Numbered from the stretch's first letter, positions 32,967-42,031 are shown. The stretch: 43,586 bases of DNA from Halarchaeum acidiphilum MH1-52-1 (GCF_000474235.1 NZ_BATA01000013.1:1-43586), one strand, 5' to 3'. Made by a program: numbers and translations. The notes: generated by a model from the sequence alone, not told the origin.

Positions 32967-34898
32967 ATGGGAACGGAGTCTACACTACCCGACCGCTGGT
33001 TCTTCGAGGAGCAACCGGCGGGTCGGTCTCACAGCCCAGGGCTCCTCCAGAAGAAGACCCTGGACCGGAGCCTCGATACGTTCGTCAGGGAGGTGCTCCA
33101 GAACGTCAACGACGCTGGTCTCAACAACGACGACCCCGTCCGAGTCACGTTCCGGCTAGTTGATCTCACCGACGACGAAGAATTCCGTGATGCTATCCGC
33201 TGGGACGACCTACTGACGCACGTCCGCGGTGCGGCGAAGGAACAGAACGGGCCTGGCCTCGAAGAGTACCTCGAATACCTCGACGACGGAGGCTCTTTCC
33301 GCGTCCTCGTCGTTGAAGAGGAGAACACGACCGGCATACAGGGAGACGAAATCTCCCCCGGGACGGACTACACCGCCCTCGTTCGGGACCCCGGTAGTAG
33401 CAACAAGACTGGAGAGACTGCCGGTCGTCACGGCCTTGGGAGTTCGGTCCTCTGGGTCGCATCTGGACTTCAGACGGTCTTGTTCAACTCGGTGCTAGCC
33501 GACGAAGCGCCCGGACAGGAGTCCCCCCGGTTCATCGGTCGATCGTTCATCCCTACCCACGAGACTCCGGACGGAGCGTGGCACGAGAACGAAGGCTGGT
33601 TTGGATCTCCAACCGGGTTCGACGACGACGACTTGCAACGGCCCGAATCGGTCTGGGACGGCCCCGCACGCGATCTCGCGAGCCGTCTTTGTCTCTCGCG
33701 TCCGGACGTCTCCGGAACGAGTACGGCAATCGTCGGGTTCCGTGACCCCTCTGACCCATCGATGTCTGACCAGCCGAATCCGCCGGAGATCGCAGATACG
33801 TTTGAGGAGACCGCTGCAGAGTACTTCTGGCCGGCTATCAGCCAAGGTGACCTCGAAGTCCATCTCGACATGGAGGGTGACGAGCGGACGGTTGACTCCG
33901 ACACGATTGAGGACTTTGACTCTGTCGCCCCGTTCATCAAGTGCTACGAGGGCCGGACGGACGCACCCAAGACACTCGGCGGCCCAGGACAAGTCGCTAG
34001 TCTCGAATTTCCGTACGAGATCCGGAGTAAGCGGAAGGAACAGACGCCGTCCGAAGGGCAGATCTCGCTCGCGGTCCGGCGAGCGTACCCCGACGAGGAG
34101 GAACGCATTGGCGACATCGCGATGTTTCGAGGCTCGGGAATGGTGGTGAAGTACAAACCGGCTCACCACCTCGGTTTCTCCGGGAAGTTCCACGCCGTGC
34201 TAGCCTGCGGGAACGCCCGCTCTGGGCCCAACGAGGACCCGACGCCAGCAGACCGGGCTATCGAGGAGTTCCTCGCAATGGCCGAACCACCGGCTCACGA
34301 CGAGTGGTACGGGAAGAACAACGACGAATTGAAAGGAGCCTACGAGGACGGCAGCGTGAAGTGCGTTAGGAAGCTTAAGACGGGCCTTCTCCGCGAATAC
34401 CTCTCGGACTTACTCTACGGTCACGAGGACGAAGGTGGAGAGACGCTGAATCCAGGTCGGTCGATACTCCCACGTACACGGAGTTCCCGCGGTCGCTCGG
34501 AACGCGAGGGAACACCGTCTATTCCGAGCCCCTTCGACTACACTGTCGACTCGGAGGTCGTCCACGACCACTGGGTCTTCCGTGGTGTCGTCGGTCCCGA
34601 CGAGGGCGTCGGCGACGTCGTCGATTGGTCGGTCACCATCGGTCTGAAGGCGATGTACGAGGACAACAGCGAAGCCGACGAGATACCGATCGCCGACGTG
34701 GACCTCCGTGGGTCTCCCGATGCGACGTACTCTATCTCCGACGGCGAGGCAGAGGTGATAGTCGACTCTGCAGTGGATGAGATCCGATTCACGATCGAAT
34801 CCGAGCGGTTCCGAGACACCGACCCCAGGCTCGGGGACGTCGGTGAGACGAAGTTCAAGATCACGGACGGCACGATCCACGTTGAGGAGGGTGAGTGA
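32967..34898 (+). CDS. GHKL-type ATPase of a three-gene cassette
   Basis: A 643-aa protein. An N-terminal GHKL (Hsp90/MutL-type) ATP-binding fold is indicated by N-box REVLQNVNDA (41-50), a G1-like VEEENTTGI (116-124) and G2 GRHGLGSS (153-160). The usual D-x-G-x-G of G1 is altered, with EENTTG in its place. The C-terminal ~130 residues are beta-rich. The stop overlaps the next gene's GTG by 4 nt, so the three genes to 36636 form one operon. Similar ATPases occur in anti-phage systems. The cassette matches no named system I know. Confidence 0.7.
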   Translation: MGTESTLPDRWFFEEQPAGRSHSPGLLQKKTLDRSLDTFVREVLQNVNDAGLNNDDPVRVTFRLVDLTDDEEFRDAIRWDDLLTHVRGAAKEQNGPGLEEYLEYLDDGGSFRVLVVEEENTTGIQGDEISPGTDYTALVRDPGSSNKTGETAGRHGLGSSVLWVASGLQTVLFNSVLADEAPGQESPRFIGRSFIPTHETPDGAWHENEGWFGSPTGFDDDDLQRPESVWDGPARDLASRLCLSRPDVSGTSTAIVGFRDPSDPSMSDQPNPPEIADTFEETAAEYFWPAISQGDLEVHLDMEGDERTVDSDTIEDFDSVAPFIKCYEGRTDAPKTLGGPGQVASLEFPYEIRSKRKEQTPSEGQISLAVRRAYPDEEERIGDIAMFRGSGMVVKYKPAHHLGFSGKFHAVLACGNARSGPNEDPTPADRAIEEFLAMAEPPAHDEWYGKNNDELKGAYEDGSVKCVRKLKTGLLREYLSDLLYGHEDEGGETLNPGRSILPRTRSSRGRSEREGTPSIPSPFDYTVDSEVVHDHWVFRGVVGPDEGVGDVVDWSVTIGLKAMYEDNSEADEIPIADVDLRGSPDATYSISDGEAEVIVDSAVDEIRFTIESERFRDTDPRLGDVGETKFKITDGTIHVEEGE

Positions 34899-35902
34899 CC
34901 GTGCGAGAGATCCGCCTCAACAAGAATCTTACCTATCGGACGTTCCCGTACCGGTGTGAACCGGACTCACTAGAGTTCCGGATCGACCAGTTCGCCGTAG
35001 ACGACGGGTCGTTCACGGAGCCCGAGCAACCACACTACTTGGACCTCGACGAGTACCGAGGGTGGGATACGCTCCACCTCCGCATCGAGATCCGCATCCC
35101 CGACGGTCTACTTGGGAAGGTCTTCCCAGAGTTCGACGACATCCCCGGAATGCTCGTCGTCGCCGCACACTGCCGTACGACGTATCTCCGGGAAGGGATC
35201 GTCGTCGAAGACGAGCCCATTCGGTCAGGCACGTACACTCGCGACGTCGAATTGTCGTCGGACTCCGTCGCAGGGTCCCTCGACCTCCGTCCCCTCCTCG
35301 TCCGGACGACGGACACGGATGCAGGCGACGAGTACGCCACGGAAGCGGGTGTATTCGTGGCCGACGGTCCGCGTGGACGCGTCGACTTCGAGGACGACAA
35401 CGCGGGTGACGAGGGCCTCCTGGAAGTCCGAACACGAACATTCAGTGAAGAGGGAGAGGATAGTCGGTTCCCACCGGAGGACCGTCTCCACTACCTTGAC
35501 CTAGAGAGTGATCCGGGGCAGCCGATCGTGTGGGTCAACGACGACCACACACAGGTCGCGAGTCTGATGGCAGGTGACGGCGGGAGCCAGTACGACCGCC
35601 TCACGCGCGATCTCGTGTGGAACCAAGTCATGTCGCCGGTGTGGACGCGTCTCGTCACCATCGCGGCGATTGAGTACGACGCCGACACCGACGAGTGGGA
35701 CCCCGAATGGCAAGCAGCAGTATTCGAGGATCTCCACGATGAACTCTACGACGACCTGACACCGGAGAAAGCTGCCGAGCGTCTGCAAGAAGACCTGACC
35801 AAAGCACCCGTAGACGCGACGAGACGGGTCGAAGACGCCGTCCAGAGTGTCCTTGATCCGGCGACCTGCTACATGAAACATATCCAGGGATTGACCGACT
35901 GA
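34895..35902 (+). CDS. Uncharacterised middle gene of GHKL cassette
   Basis: A 335-aa protein from GTG 34895 (or GTG 34904, MREIRLNKNL). The N-terminal ~240 residues are beta-rich and acidic (YLDLDEYRGWDTLHLRIEIR; FPEFDDIPGMLVVAAHCRTT). The C-terminal third is helical (WNQVMSPVWTRLVTIAAIEY, DLTPEKAAERLQED). No nuclease or nucleotide motif seen. It overlaps both neighbours (GTGA upstream; TGATG downstream), implying a fixed-ratio complex with the GHKL ATPase and the DUF6339-like protein. Confidence 0.7.
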   Translation: MTVREIRLNKNLTYRTFPYRCEPDSLEFRIDQFAVDDGSFTEPEQPHYLDLDEYRGWDTLHLRIEIRIPDGLLGKVFPEFDDIPGMLVVAAHCRTTYLREGIVVEDEPIRSGTYTRDVELSSDSVAGSLDLRPLLVRTTDTDAGDEYATEAGVFVADGPRGRVDFEDDNAGDEGLLEVRTRTFSEEGEDSRFPPEDRLHYLDLESDPGQPIVWVNDDHTQVASLMAGDGGSQYDRLTRDLVWNQVMSPVWTRLVTIAAIEYDADTDEWDPEWQAAVFEDLHDELYDDLTPEKAAERLQEDLTKAPVDATRRVEDAVQSVLDPATCYMKHIQGLTD

Positions 35903-36636
35903 TGAGCGAAGACCGACTTACACGACTTGACTCCGGAGCACGGACACTTCTCGAAGACGACCCCGGATTCCTCCGTGGTGAGGAGGGATCGAAGTGGCTT
36001 AACGAGGACGACCTGAGCCGATACACCCACGAGACCGATTACACTGCCGACTTAGACTCTCTCGGTGACCGGCTGCAGGATATCGTCGACGAGTACTCGA
36101 AGTACACGGGCGAGATGGACACGAAGGCTGCGAAGGCGGTCCACGAGGAGATCGACCTATCCCGCGCTGCGGCGAGCGACTCGGGAATCTGGAACGCTCT
36201 CGCGATGAAATACTATCCGTGGTTCGTCCGTCATCGGTGGAAGTACGAGAGCAAGACGGGGATGAAGAAGAAGTTCTGGACCTACGGTGCCGCGCTGGAC
36301 TCGAACTCCAGTACCTTTGAGCGTCTCTGGTGGATCGCCGAGCTCACCCACGAGGGGGACGACTATACGAACACTCGTCGTGCGTTTAGGAGCCGACGGT
36401 TCTGCTTCCGGGTGTTCGACATCCAGCTCGGGCGCTACAAGCCAGCGGCCCTCGCCCTCCTTGACGTACTCTACGACGAAGAGAATGGGTCGTTCGTGTC
36501 TAACGACATCATCGACGGTACTGTGAAACGATTCCGACGCGCGGGTTCGACAGTGCCCCTGGAGGCCAGAACTCAAGACGAACTCGTGCCGATGATCCAG
36601 GGGATTCGAGAGGACGTTAAGGAGGCGACCGAATAG
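35902..36636 (+). CDS. DUF6339-like protein of GHKL cassette
   Basis: A 244-aa helical protein. The segment SGIWNALAMKYYPWFVRHRW, then FERLWWIAELTHEGDDYTNT and RVFDIQLGRYKPAALALLDVL, resembles a family I recall as DUF6339, seen near defence genes in bacteria. It starts at ATG 35902, overlapping the previous stop by one base. Basic and aromatic surface residues would suit nucleic-acid or partner binding. It converges with the methyltransferase gene 6 nt away. Confidence 0.65.
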   Translation: MSEDRLTRLDSGARTLLEDDPGFLRGEEGSKWLNEDDLSRYTHETDYTADLDSLGDRLQDIVDEYSKYTGEMDTKAAKAVHEEIDLSRAAASDSGIWNALAMKYYPWFVRHRWKYESKTGMKKKFWTYGAALDSNSSTFERLWWIAELTHEGDDYTNTRRAFRSRRFCFRVFDIQLGRYKPAALALLDVLYDEENGSFVSNDIIDGTVKRFRRAGSTVPLEARTQDELVPMIQGIREDVKEATE

Positions 36637-36642
36637 CCTCGC

Positions 36643-37380
36643 CTATTGGTTCGAGAAATCCGCTAGGTCGGCGTTCTCCATCCGCGACCGACGTTCGTCC
36701 ATCTCGGCGTCGTAGTTAGTGTAGTCCCGAACACCCTGTGTAGCGTCGGTAGCGGTGAGCCACGCGCGGACGAGGTGTCGGACGAACGGTGCAGGGATGC
36801 AGTTCTTCGCCATGTGTTCCTTCGGATACTTGCCCGTCGGATACCCTTTCGCTGCTGCCCACCACTCTGGAGACCGTTCACTGTAGAAGAAGGGAGAGGT
36901 CTCGGTTTTGCTCCCGAGGTGCCCGATCGTCGGTGGTTGGTTGACCGGGAACGACGTCTCGAACGCCCGCTCGTATCGGATGGGGAGCCCAAACATGCGC
37001 CCTTCGAGGACTGTCTTCTTGTGTTCCTTCAATGGTGCCGTCGGCTTGTTCTCAATGATGTAGTGCGTACCGTAGCGCCGTCCGATCTCGCGTGCTTCGT
37101 CTATGAGTTCAGGAGCGTCGCCGTCCTTGTTCGCACTCGGCATATCACTCCACGCCGTGCAAGGTGGGTGGGCGACTACGAGATCGAACGTCCCGTATTC
37201 GAAAGGTAGTTTCTCAGGATCCGATGCGTCTCCCCGAATCACGTGGCTGTGGTCGTACGCCCTCGGATTGAGCGTGTATCGCGTCACGGTACCGAAATCC
37301 TGTAATACCTCTGCCTCGGTTCCGTGATCGGCGAAGATGTGGAGGATCTGTCGGTCTGGGCCAGAATCGTATGATGACAT
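36643..37380 (-). CDS. Compact phage-type C5 cytosine methyltransferase
   Basis: A 245-aa protein from ATG 37380 (MSSYDSGPDRQILHIF); a 47-codon upstream extension is rejected. C5-MTase elements appear in order: SAM loop HIFADHGTEAEVL, catalytic HPPCTAWSD (C74), IIENKP (ENV motif, E110-N111), MFGLPIRYERAF (motif VIII-like) and NCIPAPFVRHL (motif X-like). The target-recognition region is very short. Such minimal enzymes occur in haloviruses and prophages. No cognate nuclease is adjacent. It could methylate host DNA for the DISARM genes or be a phage-derived protector. Confidence 0.72.
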   Translation of the reverse strand: MSSYDSGPDRQILHIFADHGTEAEVLQDFGTVTRYTLNPRAYDHSHVIRGDASDPEKLPFEYGTFDLVVAHPPCTAWSDMPSANKDGDAPELIDEAREIGRRYGTHYIIENKPTAPLKEHKKTVLEGRMFGLPIRYERAFETSFPVNQPPTIGHLGSKTETSPFFYSERSPEWWAAAKGYPTGKYPKEHMAKNCIPAPFVRHLVRAWLTATDATQGVRDYTNYDAEMDERRSRMENADLADFSNQ

Positions 37381-37627
37381 GGTTAGATGCTCTCTCCGAC
37401 GACCGATACGGGGGTATACTGCCGACTCTCGTGAGTCGTATCTCGAGAGGGTGAGGAGACACGTAGACGTTCCCGCAGACGACGTAGATCGTCCGTCCAC
37501 AGTCGCAGTGACTGTGACCACCTCGTCGTCAGACCCGTAGCGATCACGTTAGTCTCTCTTTGCACCACCACCAGTAAGAGTGCGTCGCCTGAGATACGAC
37601 TTGGCCTCAGGATATCCTTAGAGGATT

Positions 37628-38260
37628 CTATCGGCGGGCAGCTGCATAGTAGGTACAGTATTCTGGTGCGAAGCAAATCTCACACCGTGGGTCGCCGGTA
37701 CAGACGGCTGCCCCGAAGTCGAGGAGTGCGAGATTGTACGTCCGTGCTTCGTCCTCAGGAAGTAGATCGTGAGCGAACGCCTCCTGGTCTGACGGCGTAT
37801 CTGGCCACCGCGCACCGAATACGCGTCCGTAGATCCGTTTGACGTTCCTGTCCAGGACGGGGAGTGCCTCACCACACGCGAAGCACACCGTCGCGTTCGC
37901 GACGTACGGACCGACACCGGGGAGTTCCATAAGCTCGTCCGGGTCTCTCGGCAACGAATCGTACTCCGCGGCGATCTGTTTCAGCGACGCCGCTCGCATG
38001 TTGTGGAATCCGATCGACTCTATAGCCGCTGCGAGTGTTTCCTCGTCGGTCTCCTTGATCGCGGCTAGCGATGGGTACCGTTCGACGAACTCGGGGAACA
38101 GCCGATTGACGTTGTCGGCTGGCGTCTGCGTCAGGAAGAACTCTGCGACGAAGACCTCGTAGAACGTCGCGTCCGTGTCTCGTCACGGGTACTCTCGTAG
38201 ATTCTCGTCGGCCCACGTGAGTAGGTCGTTCCGGAAGCGTCGTATCGTCTCTCGGTCCAC
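37628..38260 (-). pseudogene. Mig-type G/T mismatch glycosylase (HhH-GPD), nonsense mutation
   Basis: The frame from GTG 38260 reads MDRETIRRFRNDLLTWADEN then LREYP, TGA (38183-38185), RDTDATFYEVFVAEFFLTQT. The stop stands where the family has Trp (YPWR); one base change, TGG to TGA, explains it. Helix-hairpin-helix LPGVGPY with Tyr as in Mig enzymes, catalytic Asp in PVLDRN, and a C-x5-C-x2-C-x5-C iron-sulphur loop (one residue shorter than usual). Family members repair T:G from 5-methylcytosine deamination. The part after the stop could restart only at ATG 37999 or similar, losing a third of the protein. Confidence 0.85.
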
Positions 38261-38379
38261 TAACAGACGATTCTCCCGCCATAGTACATATAGTCTGGCT
38301 CGGTGAGGGATGTACGAGTCTGACGTGTGTCTCTCGAAGGGTGGCAAAGTATTACGATGACTCGTCGTGAGGGGAGGAC

Positions 38380-38913
38380 ATGGTCAAAGTCGTGAAAGAG
38401 GGGTTTCTAAATCAGGAGATTCGAGATACGAAGACCTCCCGTTCGTTCCCAGAGGACCAATACGAGCGCATACTTTCCTCCGTCGAAGAGGCACCGATCC
38501 ACATACTCGAAAAAGATAGTGACGAGGACTTAGACCGACACATAGCGCACGGACTGCCCGACTATCACTTCGAACAGGACGCGAGGACTGGAAGAAACCC
38601 GCGGTGCAAATTGTGGTGTCCGGATTTCGATCACAGTGTCGACCTATACAACACAGACGAACGGATTGCGATTGAGATTGAGAAGAGCCAGCGGAAGCGC
38701 GTGAGTGACGACGTTCTGAAATTCATCAGAGGTGGGAAGACTCACGAGAATAACCGTAAGAAGATTGAGTTTGGGTGCCTTGTCGTCCCGGTAAATTGGG
38801 GATCGGGTAATAACGACCTATTCAATGAGGCTATGAACTGCATGAGGTTCATAAGAAGTGTGTTACACGTAGAAGATATCGCGGTCATCGGATACAGGAT
38901 TCCGTCAGAATAG
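38380..38913 (+). CDS. Putative PD-(D/E)XK nuclease
   Basis: A 177-aa protein with GGGGAGGA just before the ATG. The segment VDLYNTDERIAIEIEKSQRK gives D88...E99-x-E-K102, the core of PD-(D/E)XK enzymes, followed by a helix (VSDDVLKFIRGG) and a late strand (FGCLVVPVNWG). It is the only plus-strand gene inside the methyltransferase/MORC/glycosylase module and converges with the MORC gene. It may be the restriction nuclease, or may supply cleavage for the GHKL ATPase. Specificity cannot be read from sequence. Confidence 0.65.
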   Translation: MVKVVKEGFLNQEIRDTKTSRSFPEDQYERILSSVEEAPIHILEKDSDEDLDRHIAHGLPDYHFEQDARTGRNPRCKLWCPDFDHSVDLYNTDERIAIEIEKSQRKRVSDDVLKFIRGGKTHENNRKKIEFGCLVVPVNWGSGNNDLFNEAMNCMRFIRSVLHVEDIAVIGYRIPSE

Positions 38914-38970
38914 TGCCGCGTGTTGGATCGCGGGTTTTCGGTGATGGTGAGCCTCACGCCACCCTCGGGG

Positions 38971-40992
38971 TCAGTTGAACACGTCGCCGGTCTCTATGTC
39001 GTTGATGAGACGCGAGACGCGTCCCGCGTCACGATCGCGTTCGACGTGCTGGTCGTACATAGAGGCAGTCTGTTCCAAGAGGTCGGAGTATCGTCGGACG
39101 ACGACACCGTTCCGTGATAGGAGCCCTTCGAGGTCGTCCCAGGTATCCATCTCTGGGACGACGAACACGACCGTCGGGTCTCGCTCGGGTCGGTCAGCCT
39201 CTTTGAGGACTGTCTTGAGGGCGACCCGGTACACGTCGACGACTTCGAGCAGCTCGTTCTGTGCGGGCTCCGTCGGATGGCGGAGACTCACGAGCGCGTA
39301 TCCGGTCGCCGTCCGGACGCACCGAAAGTGCGCTCCTCTCTCGTCTTCTTCCGCCGCGACGGGCGTTCCTTCTTCGAGGCGTTTCTCCACGGCGTCGCGG
39401 ACGTCGTCGTCGATCGGTGCTCGTTCCCACGACGGATCGAGGAGCCACGGATGGTCGACGAGGTGTCCGTATAGTTCCTCATCTACACCCTGCTGCCGAG
39501 TACGTCTCGCGAACTCGCCGGCGACGTGCTTCCGATGTTTCGCCATCTGGTGGTACTGCGAAGACTCGATATCGTCAAGGTCGGAGAGAACCCGGCGGAC
39601 GGTACGATCGCTCGCGTCGTCAAGCGTCTCCAAGTCGCGGAGATTTTCTTCGTACTTCAGGTTCTCGAAGGCGAGTACCCCGTGCTTGAACAACTCCCGC
39701 CGCTCGTCTTCGTCATCGACGGTCATCTGGTTGATCTTCCCGAACAACTTCTTCGCACGCTCGCGATTGTTCGGCTCCAGACTCTGGTACCACATATCGA
39801 TAGCACTGATCTGCCGTGCTTCCTGCGACCCCTGTTGGTTCCGTAGGTCGTTCCATCGACCAGCGATGTGGTTGAGCTCGACACGGAGCCAGCTGAGCAA
39901 GTCCTGGTACCGTGGGTCCTCCTTAACGACGTCCTCGCGGTTCGAAGTCGCGATGTCCTCAGCGTCGTCGTCGTCAAGGAAGTCGGCGTGGATCTCGCCG
40001 ACGAGATACTTCGTGAACATCCGACTGTCGTTGAAGCTCTCTAGGAGGTCTGGCTTCGCCATCCGGCCACGGATCATGAGCGAGACCTTGTTCAGGTCGT
40101 CCGAACTAGCGCCCTCGCCTGGGTAGTCTTCGACGAGGTCGTTCGGTTTCTCCACCGTGCCGATCCAACCGTGGATCCGATGACCGTCTTCGGTCTCACC
40201 GCTGCGTGGCTCGTGGCCTTCGAGTCTCGACTCGCGGCAGTGTTCGACGTACTCATCGTCCTCAAACGTCCAGAGGAACTGAAGTTTGTGGAAGTAGTCT
40301 CGATCGGTGGCGGTGACCTCTTCACCGTTGATACTCACCGAGAAGTTGAACTCCGAGTCGAGGATACTGAACCGGCGCGCTAGCCGTTTCCGGAGTGCGC
40401 TCTCGGTCGTATGGACGCGCTTCGTGAGGTCCTCAAGGACGATCTTCGTACCACTGTTGAGGTCGTCCGGGAAGTCGTTGAGTACCGTCGGGGTGTACGT
40501 GCGCTTCTCGGATGCTGCGCCTACCTCTTCGGAGCCGATCGCGTCCTCAATTTCTCCGACGTCCATTCGGAAGGCATTCTCGTCACCGTCTTTGATCGTG
40601 TAGACCTTGACTGTCTCCGCGATCGACAGGAGTGAGAGTTTCCCGATACCCTTCCGGCCCATCACCGGTCGGTTGTGTTCCGGTGTCCGATTTGGACGCT
40701 CCTCGTCTTGGCGACGCTGGTAACCGACGTGGAGATAGCGATTATTCACGTCGTGTGCGTCCATCCCGTGTCCGTCGTCTACGATTGTTACCCGCCCTTC
40801 GTCTGCGTCAATGTCTACGGAGACATTCTCGGCATCGGCGTCCCAGGCGTTAGCGACCGCTTCCGAGAGGACTGCTGGAACGTTGCTGTAGAGATTTAGC
40901 CCGAGATGATTGAGAACGTTAAGACTAAGAGACATCTCGTACGGTGTCTCCTCCTCGTCAACTACCTCCGTCGGCTGATCAGGCTGCGACAT
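38971..40992 (-). CDS. MORC/MutL-like GHKL ATPase of restriction-modification module
   Basis: A 673-aa protein from ATG 40992 (MSQPDQPTEVVDEEE); a longer start lies inside the methyltransferase gene. GHKL motifs are canonical: N-box LSEAVANAWD (42-51), G1 DDGHGMD (72-78), G2 GRKGIGKLS (112-120). The C-terminal ~150 residues (LYGHLVDHPWLLDPSW...FRCVRTATGYALVSLRHP) recall Shedu/DUF4263-type nuclease folds, but the usual E-x-K is replaced by VSLRH, so this domain is probably inactive. It overlaps the C5 MTase gene by 14 nt. MORC-type ATPases are known partners of C5 MTases in R-M-like loci. Confidence 0.82.
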   Translation of the reverse strand: MSQPDQPTEVVDEEETPYEMSLSLNVLNHLGLNLYSNVPAVLSEAVANAWDADAENVSVDIDADEGRVTIVDDGHGMDAHDVNNRYLHVGYQRRQDEERPNRTPEHNRPVMGRKGIGKLSLLSIAETVKVYTIKDGDENAFRMDVGEIEDAIGSEEVGAASEKRTYTPTVLNDFPDDLNSGTKIVLEDLTKRVHTTESALRKRLARRFSILDSEFNFSVSINGEEVTATDRDYFHKLQFLWTFEDDEYVEHCRESRLEGHEPRSGETEDGHRIHGWIGTVEKPNDLVEDYPGEGASSDDLNKVSLMIRGRMAKPDLLESFNDSRMFTKYLVGEIHADFLDDDDAEDIATSNREDVVKEDPRYQDLLSWLRVELNHIAGRWNDLRNQQGSQEARQISAIDMWYQSLEPNNRERAKKLFGKINQMTVDDEDERRELFKHGVLAFENLKYEENLRDLETLDDASDRTVRRVLSDLDDIESSQYHQMAKHRKHVAGEFARRTRQQGVDEELYGHLVDHPWLLDPSWERAPIDDDVRDAVEKRLEEGTPVAAEEDERGAHFRCVRTATGYALVSLRHPTEPAQNELLEVVDVYRVALKTVLKEADRPERDPTVVFVVPEMDTWDDLEGLLSRNGVVVRRYSDLLEQTASMYDQHVERDRDAGRVSRLINDIETGDVFN

Positions 40993-42031
40993 CGTGTTCC
41001 TCCAGATGCGAGACGATACTCTGTCCAACGACCTCAGCTAGCCTGACTGGCACGGCGTTCCCTACGAACTTCCCGATGGTCTTGAACTCCACGCTATCAC
41101 CATTCGCGACGAACTCGTAGTCTTCGGGAAAGGTCTGCAGTATCGCCCCCTCCCGTAGTGAGAGTGCCCGATCCTGTTCCGGGTGGCCGAAACGTCCGCT
41201 TCCGTAGTTATAGAACTGCGTCGTCACGGTCGGCGAGGGGGCATCCCACTCCATGCGACCATAAACGGAGTCGAAGGATTGGCCGCTCTCTTTCTTGTGG
41301 CAGTCGAGACGGATGTCGGGATTCCAGTCGCGCCACGTTCCGCCGGGTTTCGACTGACGGATACGTTCGAGATTTCGGTCTACGAGCGTTCGTGATTGAT
41401 GAAGTGGATCCGATTCGTGCGTCTCGCCGGCTTCCACTTCGGGTAGGTCTCCGATGGCATCGCGCACCGTCGGGTAGTCCATCGGAGCGTGTGTCGGGTC
41501 TTTGAGTGAGATGTCGCCGAGCCTTGACGCGAGGAGGACGAACCGACGACGACGTTGTGGGATTCCATATGCGGGACACTCTACAGTGTCGAACCACATC
41601 TGATACCCCTCTCGAAATAACGTATTCATGAAGTCAGAGTAGACGGGTTCGTTCGTTACTTCGGGGACGTTCTCCATTGAGACGACTGCGGGTCTGATGT
41701 CCTCTACGATGTCACCGAACTTCGTGAGGAGGGTGTAGTCGTCTCGTTCAGAGACGTCAGCACCGTTGTTCAAATTCGAGAAGGGTTGGCATGGAGCGCA
41801 CCCAGATAGAATTTTCGCAGCCCCGTCGGGATAGAGAGATTCAACATCTCCACCGTTCATATCCGAGACATTACGATTTACGAATTCGGCAGTGTTGTTC
41901 AACTCATATGCGTGCCGGCAATCGGGATTCAATTCGACCCCTGCAGACACGGGGACTCCAGCTCGTTCTAGCCCGTGAGTAAGTCCCCCGACACCACAGA
42001 ACAAGTCCACGGCTGCCGCATCCGTTTCCAT
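40979..42031 (-). CDS. C5 cytosine DNA methyltransferase
   Basis: A 350-aa Dcm-type enzyme with all motifs: DLFCGVGGLTHG (I, 9-20), GCAPCQPFS (IV, Cys81), MENVPEV (VI, 119-125), QRRRRFVLLASR (VIII), PSPTVTTQFYNYGSGRFGH and LREGAILQTFPEDYEF (IX), GNAVPV (X). The target-recognition domain (~residues 190-265) is short. It leads an operon with the MORC-like ATPase. It may serve both that module and DISARM, whose class 2 form needs a C5 MTase (DrmMII). It has a leaderless-type promoter with a dyad upstream. Confidence 0.93.
   Translation of the reverse strand: METDAAAVDLFCGVGGLTHGLERAGVPVSAGVELNPDCRHAYELNNTAEFVNRNVSDMNGGDVESLYPDGAAKILSGCAPCQPFSNLNNGADVSERDDYTLLTKFGDIVEDIRPAVVSMENVPEVTNEPVYSDFMNTLFREGYQMWFDTVECPAYGIPQRRRRFVLLASRLGDISLKDPTHAPMDYPTVRDAIGDLPEVEAGETHESDPLHQSRTLVDRNLERIRQSKPGGTWRDWNPDIRLDCHKKESGQSFDSVYGRMEWDAPSPTVTTQFYNYGSGRFGHPEQDRALSLREGAILQTFPEDYEFVANGDSVEFKTIGKFVGNAVPVRLAEVVGQSIVSHLEEHDVAA

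Noticed and set aside
38183-38185. TGA read as tryptophan in the glycosylase gene
   Set aside because: Recoding of TGA to Trp is not known in haloarchaea and no other gene here uses it; a nonsense mutation is simpler.
38975-40126. 383-aa plus-strand open frame
   Set aside because: Antisense to the MORC-like ATPase with canonical GHKL motifs; Ser/Arg-rich.
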